Shown here piece after piece: positions 1 to 6,808 of a DNA stretch of 18,036 bases. The position numbers and the translations under genes are program-made. How positions within the stretch are numbered: position 1 is the stretch's first letter; each line of letters opens with the position of its first letter. The stretch is from Candidatus Desantisiibacteriota bacterium (GTDB lineage Bacteria; JACRDZ01). The stretch lies in assembly GCA_016209155.1 (NCBI GenBank), contig JACQWU010000156.1, positions 1-18,036 on the forward strand, written 5' to 3'. Below the pieces are notes generated by a model, which saw only the letters and a program-made list of their open reading frames with translations, did no database searches and was not told the origin of the DNA.

Positions 1-144
1 ATAAAAGAAAGCAAAAAAAAGGGGGAACTATCCGAGGATGAGAGTAAAAAATCCATGGATAAAATCCAGCATCTTACTGATAAATATATAGATGAAATAG
101 AGCATATCGAAAAAAATAAAACGCACGAGATTATGGAGTTTTAA
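1..144 (+). CDS. frr: Ribosome recycling factor, C-terminal part (5' end outside window)
   Basis: The first 47 codons of the window, in frame 1, encode the last helix of ribosome recycling factor. The pattern LSEDESKK, then IQHLTDKYIDEIEHIEKNK and a short hydrophobic end EIMEF, matches the C-terminal arm of domain I. The protein works with EF-G to split post-termination ribosomes in the cytoplasm. The TAA stop at 142-144 shares its last A with the ATG of uppS (TAATG), so the two genes are translationally coupled. The frr-uppS-cdsA-dxr-rseP order that follows is a common bacterial arrangement and supports the call. Only the 3' end is visible, so neither start nor promoter can be assessed. Confidence 0.9.
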   Translation: MKESKKKGELSEDESKKSMDKIQHLTDKYIDEIEHIEKNKTHEIMEF

Positions 145-890
145 TGATTCATACCCCTTCCTTACAGGAATTACGAGAAAAAATAAATCCTCATAATCTT
201 CCGGTTCATATTGCTATAATAATGGATGGGAATGGACGATGGGCAGAAAAAAAACATAGATTGCGTGTTTATGGTCATAGAGAAGGAATAAATAGAGTCA
301 GAGAAATTGTACGATGTTCAGGTAATATCGGGATTAAATATTTAACTCTGTATGCCTTTTCAATAGAAAACTGGAAACGCCCGCGTCCTGAAGTAAATGC
401 TCTCATGAGACTTCTTAAAGAATTTTTACGCAAAGAAGTTGATGAACTGAATAAAAACAATGTTACCTTAAGATATATAGGTCATACTCATAAGCTTCCG
501 GAATCTGTTCAAAATGAGATGAAACGGGCGCAGGAAATACTGAAAAACAATACAGGTCTTGTTCTAACACTTGCTTTAAATTACGGTAGCAGAACAGAAA
601 TTATCGATGCGGTTGGAGAAGCAGTTAAAGATATTAATCTTGGCAAAATATCTTTACAGGATTTAAATGAAGACACATTCAGTAAATATTTATATACAAT
701 TGATTATCCTGATCCCGATTTACTCATCCGTACCAGCGGTGAAATACGAGTGAGTAATTTTATGCTCTGGCAGATTGCCTATTCTGAAATATATATAACT
801 CAAACGCTCTGGCCGGACTTTAAAGAAAATGAATATATTGAAGCAATATTAGATTACCAGAAACGCCATAGGCGATTCGGGGGGATATAA
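144..890 (+). CDS. uppS: Isoprenyl transferase (undecaprenyl diphosphate synthase family)
   Basis: This cis-prenyltransferase condenses isopentenyl diphosphate onto farnesyl diphosphate. It makes the C55 carrier lipid used for peptidoglycan and LPS assembly on the inner face of the cytoplasmic membrane. The 248-aa protein has the usual family length. Signatures in order are MDGNGRWA with catalytic Asp28, GHREG at 44-48, FSIENWKRP at 72-80, and RTSGEIRVSNFMLWQ starting at 196, with the diphosphate-binding Arg196 and Arg202. The end RHRRFGG is also typical. The ATG overlaps the frr stop by one base, and GGAG at 135-138 is a usable ribosome-binding site. It lies in the same run as dxr (isoprenoid precursor supply) and a PAP2 phosphatase that could recycle the product. 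Confidence 0.96.
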   Translation: MIHTPSLQELREKINPHNLPVHIAIIMDGNGRWAEKKHRLRVYGHREGINRVREIVRCSGNIGIKYLTLYAFSIENWKRPRPEVNALMRLLKEFLRKEVDELNKNNVTLRYIGHTHKLPESVQNEMKRAQEILKNNTGLVLTLALNYGSRTEIIDAVGEAVKDINLGKISLQDLNEDTFSKYLYTIDYPDPDLLIRTSGEIRVSNFMLWQIAYSEIYITQTLWPDFKENEYIEAILDYQKRHRRFGGI

Positions 891-893
891 AGG

Positions 894-1721
894 ATGTTAT
901 TATACAGAATATTAAGCGGTATAGTCCTTATCCCTATTGTTCTTTTAATAATCTATTATGCACATTTTTATGGATTTTTAGCAACAATTGTTTTAATCGA
1001 AATAATTGCTTTTTATGAGCTTATTAAAATGAGCCAGACTGGCAGTATAAAAATTAATAAAGGGTTTGCTTTTGCCGGTATAAGTTTACTTGCATGGCAC
1101 ATGGTAATTCCTCAAAAATTTATTTTTACAGGACTTTTTTTAGGATGTGTGTTTTTTATTTTCACTCACGATTTACTTAAAAGAATGAGATTTAAATCGG
1201 AATTTAATACTCCTGTTTCCACTCTTTTAAAAACAGTCGGGGTAAATTTCTTAAGTGTAATATATATTGGCTGGTTTTTGAATTATGCTGTGCTTTTACG
1301 CAAAATCAGCCCGCATATGATACTTTTTCCTTTAATTATTACATGGGCTAATGATACAGGTGCCTATGCTATCGGAAGACTTTTCGGCAAACATAAACTG
1401 GCTCCAAAAATAAGTCCGAATAAAACATGGGAGGGCAGTATTGCAGGTATATGCTCCGGGATGATTACTGTCGCAATTTTTAAATTCGCAGTGAATGGAA
1501 CAAAATTTTTTACTGATATTTCTTATGCAGAATTTTTACTTGCAGGAATAATAATCAGCATAGCCGGACAAATCGGAGATCTATTTGAATCATATATTAA
1601 GCGAAAATGTAAGGTAAAGGATTCAGGTAATCTTATACCGGGGCATGGCGGTTTGCTTGACCGCATAGATAGTTTAATATTCTCTTTACCTTTAACATAT
1701 TATTTTTTTATTTTAATTTAG
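894..1721 (+). CDS. cdsA: Phosphatidate cytidylyltransferase (CDP-diacylglycerol synthase)
   Basis: CdsA is an integral membrane enzyme that converts phosphatidic acid and CTP into CDP-diacylglycerol, the branch point for bacterial phospholipids. The 275-aa sequence is mostly hydrophobic helices. It carries the family signature near the C-terminus (about 233-260): S-x2-IKR, then KVKDSGNLIPGHGGLLDRIDS, with its acidic metal-binding residues. A second conserved block, WANDTGAYAIGRLFGKHKLAP followed by SPNKTWEGS, lies around 150-180 and is also characteristic. The ATG is 3 bases after the uppS stop in a G-rich context (GGGGGGATATAAAGG), so translation is probably coupled to uppS. Confidence 0.96.
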   Translation: MLLYRILSGIVLIPIVLLIIYYAHFYGFLATIVLIEIIAFYELIKMSQTGSIKINKGFAFAGISLLAWHMVIPQKFIFTGLFLGCVFFIFTHDLLKRMRFKSEFNTPVSTLLKTVGVNFLSVIYIGWFLNYAVLLRKISPHMILFPLIITWANDTGAYAIGRLFGKHKLAPKISPNKTWEGSIAGICSGMITVAIFKFAVNGTKFFTDISYAEFLLAGIIISIAGQIGDLFESYIKRKCKVKDSGNLIPGHGGLLDRIDSLIFSLPLTYYFFILI

Positions 1722-1734
1722 GAATAATTAATCT

Positions 1735-2898
1735 ATGCAAAAAAAAATTGTTGTTTTGGGTTCAACAGGTTCTATTGGATGTAATACACTTGAAATCGTT
1801 CAGAATTTTCCAAAGGACTTTAAAATAACAGGTATCAGCGGAAATAAAAATTATAAGTTACTGGCAAAGCAAACAAAAAAATTTGTGCCAAAATATGCGG
1901 TAATTGGCAAAGAATATGAACAGAATCTGAAAAAAGAAATAGGACGGACAAAAACAGAAATTTTGACAGGGATGGATGGGCTGATGGAAATATCATCTTT
2001 ACCCGAAGTTAAAATGCTGGTAGTTGCTCTGGTTGGAGCTGTGGGGCTTAAACCTTCTATGGCAGGGATAAAAACAGGGAAGGATTTGGCTCTGGCTAAT
2101 AAAGAAGTCATGGTAATGGCCGGTGAACTTGTAAGGTCTGCCGTAAAAAAATACGGGACAAAAATATTACCGATAGACAGTGAGCACAGCGCTATTTTTC
2201 AATCTCTGGATGAAAAAAATTTGGATGCTGTCAATAATTTGTTTTTAACTGCCTCGGGAGGGCCTTTTTTAAATTTTCCGCCAAATAAAATGCACCTTAT
2301 TACCGTAAAGGAAGCATTACAGCATCCAAGATGGAAAATGGGGAAAAAAGTTACAATTGATTCGGCTACACTTATGAATAAGGCACTGGAGGTTATTGAA
2401 GCCCGATGGCTTTTTGATATGGATTTCAGTAAAATAAAAGTATTAGTTCATCCTGAAAGTATTATACATTCTATGGTAGAATATATTGATGGTTCAATTA
2501 TTGCGCAGCTTGGACGTACTGATATGCGGATACCTATTCAATATGCGTTGACGTATCCAAAGCGGAAGAAAACGCATATAAATCATCTAAACTGGGAAGA
2601 AACAAAGGAATTGCGGTTTTCATTACCTGATGAAAAAAAATTCCCGTGTCTTAAATATGGATATACTGCGGGAAAAACAGGGGGGACAATGCCTGCGGTC
2701 CTTAATGCTGCAAATGAGATTGCAGTTAATAATTTTCTAAAAGGGAATATAAAGTTTACACATATTCCAAAAATTGTAAAATATTGTATGGATAATCATG
2801 TTGTAGTAAGAAAAATAGATATGGATGAAATAATAAAGGCAGACAAATGGGCACAGGACTTTGCAGAAAATTATATAAAAATGAATCATGATAAATAA
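1735..2898 (+). CDS. dxr: 1-deoxy-D-xylulose 5-phosphate reductoisomerase
   Basis: Dxr makes 2-C-methyl-D-erythritol 4-phosphate from DXP with NADPH, the committed step of the non-mevalonate isoprenoid pathway, in the cytoplasm. The 387-aa protein is of standard length. It has the NADPH-binding loop GSTGSIG at 9-15. The metal ligands are Asp148 and Glu150 in PIDSEHSAIFQSL and Glu219 in NKALEVIEARWLF. ASGGPF (173-178) and HPESIIHSMVEYIDGS (from 239) are further family blocks. All catalytic residues that can be checked are present. An AGGA about 11 bases upstream is the only ribosome-binding site. The gene feeds substrate to uppS in the same run. A 7-bp tandem repeat begins right after its stop codon. 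Confidence 0.97.
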   Translation: MQKKIVVLGSTGSIGCNTLEIVQNFPKDFKITGISGNKNYKLLAKQTKKFVPKYAVIGKEYEQNLKKEIGRTKTEILTGMDGLMEISSLPEVKMLVVALVGAVGLKPSMAGIKTGKDLALANKEVMVMAGELVRSAVKKYGTKILPIDSEHSAIFQSLDEKNLDAVNNLFLTASGGPFLNFPPNKMHLITVKEALQHPRWKMGKKVTIDSATLMNKALEVIEARWLFDMDFSKIKVLVHPESIIHSMVEYIDGSIIAQLGRTDMRIPIQYALTYPKRKKTHINHLNWEETKELRFSLPDEKKFPCLKYGYTAGKTGGTMPAVLNAANEIAVNNFLKGNIKFTHIPKIVKYCMDNHVVVRKIDMDEIIKADKWAQDFAENYIKMNHDK

Positions 2899-2922
2899 TT
2901 TGAGATTTGAAATTTGAAATTT
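2899..2922. repeat. Heptameric tandem microrepeat (TTTGARA x3.4)
   Basis: Directly after the dxr stop there are three 7-bp units (TTTGAGA, TTTGAAA, TTTGAAA) and a partial TTT. The array fills most of the dxr-rseP gap, just upstream of the rseP ribosome-binding site. It is one of three unrelated heptamer arrays in this window. Confidence 0.8.
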
Positions 2923-2942
2923 ATTATAGGAGATATCTTGAT

Positions 2943-4037
2943 ATGGCGCTTGGAAATTTATTATATTTTGCACTTGTATTGGGGATACTGGTATTTATAC
3001 ATGAACTCGGGCACTTTTTATTAGCTAAAAAATTTAATATAAAAGTTGAAAAATTTTCTCTGGGTATGGGGCCGAAGATATTCGGATTTAAAAAAGGTGA
3101 AACTGAATACATGATATCCGCTATTCCTGTTGGAGGATATGTTAAAATATCAGGTGAGGATCCTGAAAAAAAAGAAAAAAATACAGATCTTTCTCCTGAA
3201 GAAAAATCCAGAAAATTTTACAATAAAACCGTATACCAGCGTATGGCTGTAATATTTGCGGGTCCGGTTTCAAATATTCTTATGGCAATAATAATTTATA
3301 TTTTCATATTTATGATCGGAGTACCTCTTATGGGGACCAAAGTCGGAGAGGTAAATAAGGATTCTGTAGCTGAAAAAGCGGGAATTTTATCCGGTGATAA
3401 AATAACCGGCATTAATAGTATTAAAATTGAATTATGGGAAGATATGACTGAAATCATCCATAATAGTCCCGGGAAACAAATGAAGCTTGAAATTTTAAGA
3501 GACGGCAAAATATTAGCTAAAACCGTTGTACCTAAAAAAGAAAAAATATCAACCATGCTTGATGGTGAAATAGAAATAGGGCTTATTGGTATAACTCCGG
3601 GAAACGAACCGGAGTATATTATAAAAAAATATAATCCTTTTAGTGCAATATATATGGCAGTTTCACAAACATATTTTTTAACAAAAATCATGTGCAAAGC
3701 ATTGGTTATGATGATAAGCCGTAAAATGAAACCTGATGTTACAAGTTTTATAGGAATTTATAAAATGACAGGACAGCAGGCAAAGAGCGGTTTACGCAAT
3801 TTATGGGATTTTATTGCAAAGCTAAGCATAAATCTGGGAATTATTAACCTCTTCCCTTTTCCTGTTTTAGACGGCGGACATATAATGTTTTTATTAATCG
3901 AAAAGATTAAAGGTACTCCTGTAAAAGTGAAATATAGGGAAATTGCACAAACGATCGGAGTGATTTTTCTATTGTTTTTGGCCGTAATAATAACGTATAA
4001 AGATATTATTCGTTTTTATCCGGGCCTTTTTAAATAA
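2943..4037 (+). CDS. rseP: RseP/RasP-type site-2 protease (intramembrane zinc metalloprotease)
   Basis: This S2P-family protease cuts membrane-bound anti-sigma factors or signal-peptide remnants within the inner membrane. Counted from the ATG at 2943 it has 364 aa. The zinc site HELGH is at 20-24 in the first membrane helix, and the second motif NLFPFPVLDGGH is at about 302-313 and supplies the third ligand. One PDZ-like domain (about 133-198) lies between the helices, whereas E. coli RseP has two. I chose ATG 2943 because AGGAG at 2928-2932 sits 10 bases upstream. An in-frame TTG at 2907 would place the N-terminus inside the heptamer repeat and add a polar stretch before the membrane helix. 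The gene sits in the usual place after cdsA and dxr, but bamA does not follow. Confidence 0.94.
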   Translation: MALGNLLYFALVLGILVFIHELGHFLLAKKFNIKVEKFSLGMGPKIFGFKKGETEYMISAIPVGGYVKISGEDPEKKEKNTDLSPEEKSRKFYNKTVYQRMAVIFAGPVSNILMAIIIYIFIFMIGVPLMGTKVGEVNKDSVAEKAGILSGDKITGINSIKIELWEDMTEIIHNSPGKQMKLEILRDGKILAKTVVPKKEKISTMLDGEIEIGLIGITPGNEPEYIIKKYNPFSAIYMAVSQTYFLTKIMCKALVMMISRKMKPDVTSFIGIYKMTGQQAKSGLRNLWDFIAKLSINLGIINLFPFPVLDGGHIMFLLIEKIKGTPVKVKYREIAQTIGVIFLLFLAVIITYKDIIRFYPGLFK

Positions 4038-4056
4038 ACGATGGGGGGTAGATAAT

Positions 4057-4416
4057 ATGACTAAAGCATATGAGGTATCAAGCGATAAATTTATAAAAGT
4101 GAAAAAGGATGAATCAATATACGAATGCGGAAAAATAATGGGTAATTCTGCGAAGAAATATGTCGCAGTTGTAGATGGAGGAAAAGTGTTGGGAATAGTA
4201 TTGGGACTTAATATCATAAAAAAACTTGTAAGCGGAGAAATTTTTCCAACTTCAAAAGCCATTGATTTTATGACACCTTTAACAAAAGTCAATAAAGATG
4301 ACTGTCTGGAAGAAATTTTAAATATAATGATAAAAGATAAAACTTCTCAAGTGGAAACGGATAATAAAATCATTGACAAGGATACTTTACTTGAATATAT
4401 TTATTTAAATAATTAA
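4057..4416 (+). CDS. Small stand-alone CBS-domain pair protein
   Basis: The 119-aa soluble protein appears to consist only of two divergent CBS motifs, at about 12-57 (FIKVKKDESIYECGKIM and VAVVDGGKVLGIV) and about 68-115 (AIDFMTPLTKVNKDDCLEEIL, then a degenerate second half). CBS pairs bind adenosine nucleotides or S-adenosylmethionine and usually regulate a partner. Binding here is inferred from the family. It is 19 bases after rseP with the purine-rich site GGGGGG, and 14 bases before fabZ, so it is surely co-transcribed with envelope lipid genes. bamA, skp and lpxD usually occupy this position. Its partner is unknown; FabZ, RseP or an ACP-dependent enzyme are guesses by proximity. The fold call is fairly good; the function is unknown. 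Confidence 0.72.
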   Translation: MTKAYEVSSDKFIKVKKDESIYECGKIMGNSAKKYVAVVDGGKVLGIVLGLNIIKKLVSGEIFPTSKAIDFMTPLTKVNKDDCLEEILNIMIKDKTSQVETDNKIIDKDTLLEYIYLNN

Positions 4417-4430
4417 AAAGGAGTATAATA

Positions 4431-4853
4431 ATGCTTGATATAAATGAAATCCAGAAAATACTTCCTCATCGTTATCCTTTTTTGCTGGTTGATAAAATTT
4501 TAGAGTTCAAAGAGGATTTTATAGTAGGATTAAAAAATGTAACAATCAACGAACCGTTTTTCGTAGGCCATTTTCCAAGACAACCTATAATGCCTGGAGT
4601 TCTAATGGTGGAAGCAATGGCACAGGTCGGGGGCATTCTGCTTTTGAAGGAAGCTAATGCTGAGGCTAAAATAGTTTATTTCATGGCAATTGACCAGGTG
4701 AAATTCCGTAAACCCGTTGTCCCGGGGGATCAGCTTATTATTAAATTACATGTTTTAAAGAAAAAAGGCAGAGTATGTAAAATGCACGGTGAAATATTTG
4801 TTGAAGATAAACTCGTTGCGGAAGCTGATCTTTTAGCTACCATAGCTGATTAG
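4431..4853 (+). CDS. fabZ: 3-hydroxyacyl-[acyl-carrier-protein] dehydratase FabZ
   Basis: FabZ removes water from 3-hydroxyacyl-ACP during fatty acid elongation and competes with LpxA and LpxD for 3-hydroxyacyl-ACP, which explains why it lies next to lpxA in many diderms. The 140-aa protein is full length. It has LPHRYPFLLVDKI at 11-23, the catalytic His47 in GHFPRQPIMPGV and the catalytic Glu61 in MVEAMAQ. The sequence AAAAGGAG ends about 8 bases before the ATG. It is not fused to LpxC, unlike the Bacteroidetes and Elusimicrobia arrangement. Its hot-dog fold works as a dimer or hexamer in the cytoplasm. Confidence 0.97.
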   Translation: MLDINEIQKILPHRYPFLLVDKILEFKEDFIVGLKNVTINEPFFVGHFPRQPIMPGVLMVEAMAQVGGILLLKEANAEAKIVYFMAIDQVKFRKPVVPGDQLIIKLHVLKKKGRVCKMHGEIFVEDKLVAEADLLATIAD

Positions 4854-4936
4854 TAATTTAAGAATATTTAGAACGAAGGTTTTTAGGCTGAAAGTAGCCG
4901 GAGTTGATTAAGATAAAAAAGGAGCTTGATATAAAA

Positions 4937-5707
4937 ATGTCAATACATTCAACAGCTATTGTACATCCAAAAGCGGAATTGGGGAAAAATATTTCTATAG
5001 AACCTTATGCTATTATCGGTGAACATGTTAAAATTGGAGATAATACTTCAATCGGATCTCATGCAATTATTGATGGATGGACAAATATCGGGAAAAACTG
5101 TAAGATATTTATGGGTGTTATTATAGGTATTGAGCCGCAGGATATATCATATAAAGGACAGAGAAGCTATGTCAATATCGGAGATGATAATATAATAAGG
5201 GAATATGTGACTATTCATCGTTCGAAATATGAAGATGGAGAAACGAAAATCGGCAATAATAACTTTTTAATGGGAACTTCTCATATCGCTCATGACTGCA
5301 TAATAGGAAATAATGTTATTATTGTGAATTATGCCGCCATAACAGGTCATGTTATTATTGAAGACAGGGCTTTTATTTCAGGGATGGCCGGAATACATCA
5401 ATACGTGCGGATAGGTGAGATGTCTATGATCGGGGGGATGTCAAAAGTAACCCAGGATGTTCCTCCTTATATTACGGTTGATGGATACCCCGCTAAACCT
5501 TTTGGATTAAATATAGTTGGATTAAAACGCAACAATGTTTCTCTTGAAGTGAGAAATGCTATTAAAAAAGCTTATAAAAATATTTATCTTTCGGGATTAA
5601 ACCTTTCTCAAGCTATTGAAAAAATTGAAAAAGAAATACCTCAATTTAAAGAAATAGTTCATTTTAAAGATTTTATTAAAAATTCTGAGAGAGGAATATG
5701 TAAATAA
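4937..5707 (+). CDS. lpxA: Acyl-ACP--UDP-N-acetylglucosamine O-acyltransferase LpxA
   Basis: LpxA catalyses the first step of lipid A synthesis, moving a 3-hydroxyacyl chain from ACP to UDP-GlcNAc (or its 3-amino analogue). From the ATG at 4937 it has 256 aa, close to the E. coli length of 262. It is a left-handed beta-helix made of imperfect hexapeptides such as AELGKN, VKIGDN and TKIGNN, with a helical C-terminal domain ending NSERGICK. The catalytic His119 lies in SHIAHDCIIGNN, and His138 lies in TGHV. Gly167 matches E. coli Gly173, the hydrocarbon-ruler residue. An in-frame TTG at 4904 exists, but AGGAG at 4920-4924 falls inside that extension and serves the ATG. The 83-base gap from fabZ shows only a weak hairpin (4886-4899) without a T run. 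Confidence 0.95.
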   Translation: MSIHSTAIVHPKAELGKNISIEPYAIIGEHVKIGDNTSIGSHAIIDGWTNIGKNCKIFMGVIIGIEPQDISYKGQRSYVNIGDDNIIREYVTIHRSKYEDGETKIGNNNFLMGTSHIAHDCIIGNNVIIVNYAAITGHVIIEDRAFISGMAGIHQYVRIGEMSMIGGMSKVTQDVPPYITVDGYPAKPFGLNIVGLKRNNVSLEVRNAIKKAYKNIYLSGLNLSQAIEKIEKEIPQFKEIVHFKDFIKNSERGICK

Positions 5708-5736
5708 AAGTCCTATTTTAAATTTAGGAGGGAACA

Positions 5737-6705
5737 ATGTCTATACGAGTAGGTGTTGTAGGTGCCGGACACATGGGGAGCTATCATGTGAGAATATATT
5801 CTGAACTTTATGATGTGGATTTAGCAGGTATAGCAGATATAAATAAAGCCCGCGCAAATGAACTTTCGAATCAGTATGCCACTAAAAGCTATACAGATTA
5901 TCATGACCTTCAGGGAAAAGTTGATGCAGTAAGCATTGCTGTCCCGACAACACAACATTATGAAGTTGCTAAATTTTTTCTCGAGAACGGGATTCATGTA
6001 TTATTGGAAAAACCAATGACAAAAACTCTTGAGGAAGGACAGGAATTAATTGAACTATCCCGTAAAAATAAACTGATACTTAATATCGGACATGTAGAAA
6101 GATTTAACGGTGCGGTCCAGGAATTAAAAAATATCATAAAAAATCCCATATATATTGAAACAAGGCGATTAGGTCCTTATGACCCGAGGATAGCTGATGT
6201 GGGTATTGTCATGGATCTTATGATACATGATATTGATATAGTATTAAATTTAGTTAATAAGGATATTGAAAAAATAAATGCCACCGGAGCAAGGGTATAT
6301 TCATCAAATCATGAGGATATTGCTGATATCCAAATTGTATTTAAAGGCGGTTGTTTTGCAAATATAACTGCAAGCCGCGTTACAGAAAATAAAATCCGTT
6401 CTCTTGCAGTAACTCAGCGCGATGCATATATTTTTCTGGATTATACGGATCAGGATCTGCATATACACAGGCAGGCGGCATCTCATTACATTCTAAGTAA
6501 AGAAGTAATGAGATATAAGCAGGAGTCTTTTATAGAAAGATTATTCATTCATAAAGATAATCCTCTGAAATTAGAAATAGTTCATTTCCTGGACTGTGTC
6601 ACAAAAAAAGCTATTCCTATTGTTACAGGAGAAAGTGATCTGCGTTCACTTAATATTGCGCTGCAAGTTGAACAGTTATTGAGAGATCAGGGAGTTATTA
6701 AATGA
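5737..6705 (+). CDS. Gfo/Idh/MocA-family oxidoreductase, possible UDP-GlcNAc 3-dehydrogenase (GnnA-like)
   Basis: This 322-aa NAD(P)-dependent sugar dehydrogenase has the Rossmann motif GAGHMG at 9-14, the family EKP triad at 91-93, GHVERFN at 118-124 and a MDLMIHDIDIVL block around 159-170 with the probable catalytic His164. It follows lpxA by 29 bases with GGAGGG as ribosome-binding site. Gfo/Idh proteins next to lpxA are common. In Acidithiobacillus and Leptospira such an enzyme, GnnA, oxidises UDP-GlcNAc at C3 so that GnnB can aminate it, giving amide-linked lipid A. Here no GnnB-type aminotransferase is adjacent; the next PLP enzyme is a cysteine desulfurase. The family is certain, while the GnnA role is inferred from position. 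Confidence 0.85.
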   Translation: MSIRVGVVGAGHMGSYHVRIYSELYDVDLAGIADINKARANELSNQYATKSYTDYHDLQGKVDAVSIAVPTTQHYEVAKFFLENGIHVLLEKPMTKTLEEGQELIELSRKNKLILNIGHVERFNGAVQELKNIIKNPIYIETRRLGPYDPRIADVGIVMDLMIHDIDIVLNLVNKDIEKINATGARVYSSNHEDIADIQIVFKGGCFANITASRVTENKIRSLAVTQRDAYIFLDYTDQDLHIHRQAASHYILSKEVMRYKQESFIERLFIHKDNPLKLEIVHFLDCVTKKAIPIVTGESDLRSLNIALQVEQLLRDQGVIK

Positions 6706-6707
6706 AG

Positions 6708-6783
6708 GCTGGAGTAGCTCACTTGGTAGAGCAGCTCACTCGTAATGAGCAGGCAGTGGGTTCAAATCCCATCTCCAGCTCCA
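6708..6783 (+). tRNA. tRNA-Thr (anticodon CGT)
   Basis: The 76-nt sequence folds as a full cloverleaf with an encoded CCA. Acceptor strands are GCTGGAG and CTCCAGC with discriminator T. The D arm is GCTC/GAGC and the anticodon stem is GCTCA/TGAGC around the loop CTCGTAA, so the anticodon is CGT and it reads ACG. The T arm is GTGGG/CCCAT with the loop TTCAAAT. It begins two bases after the stop codon of the oxidoreductase gene and ends 25 bases before a cysteine desulfurase start. With no promoter visible in between, it is probably excised from the operon mRNA by RNase P. Confidence 0.96.
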
Positions 6784-6808
6784 ATATAGATAAATAAGGA
6801 GTCTATTT

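Noticed and set aside
2907-2942. Upstream TTG start for rseP adding 12 residues
   Set aside because: The extension is encoded by the heptamer repeat and the ribosome-binding site itself; ATG 2943 has AGGAG at a good distance and gives a normal S2P N-terminus.
3296-3697. 133-codon minus-strand frame inside rseP
   Set aside because: Shadow of the rseP coding sequence with no recognisable domain or ribosome-binding site.
4886-4899. Hairpin GGCT/AGCC between fabZ and lpxA as a terminator
   Set aside because: Only four base pairs and no T run after it; lpxA has a ribosome-binding site but no clear promoter, so read-through is more likely.
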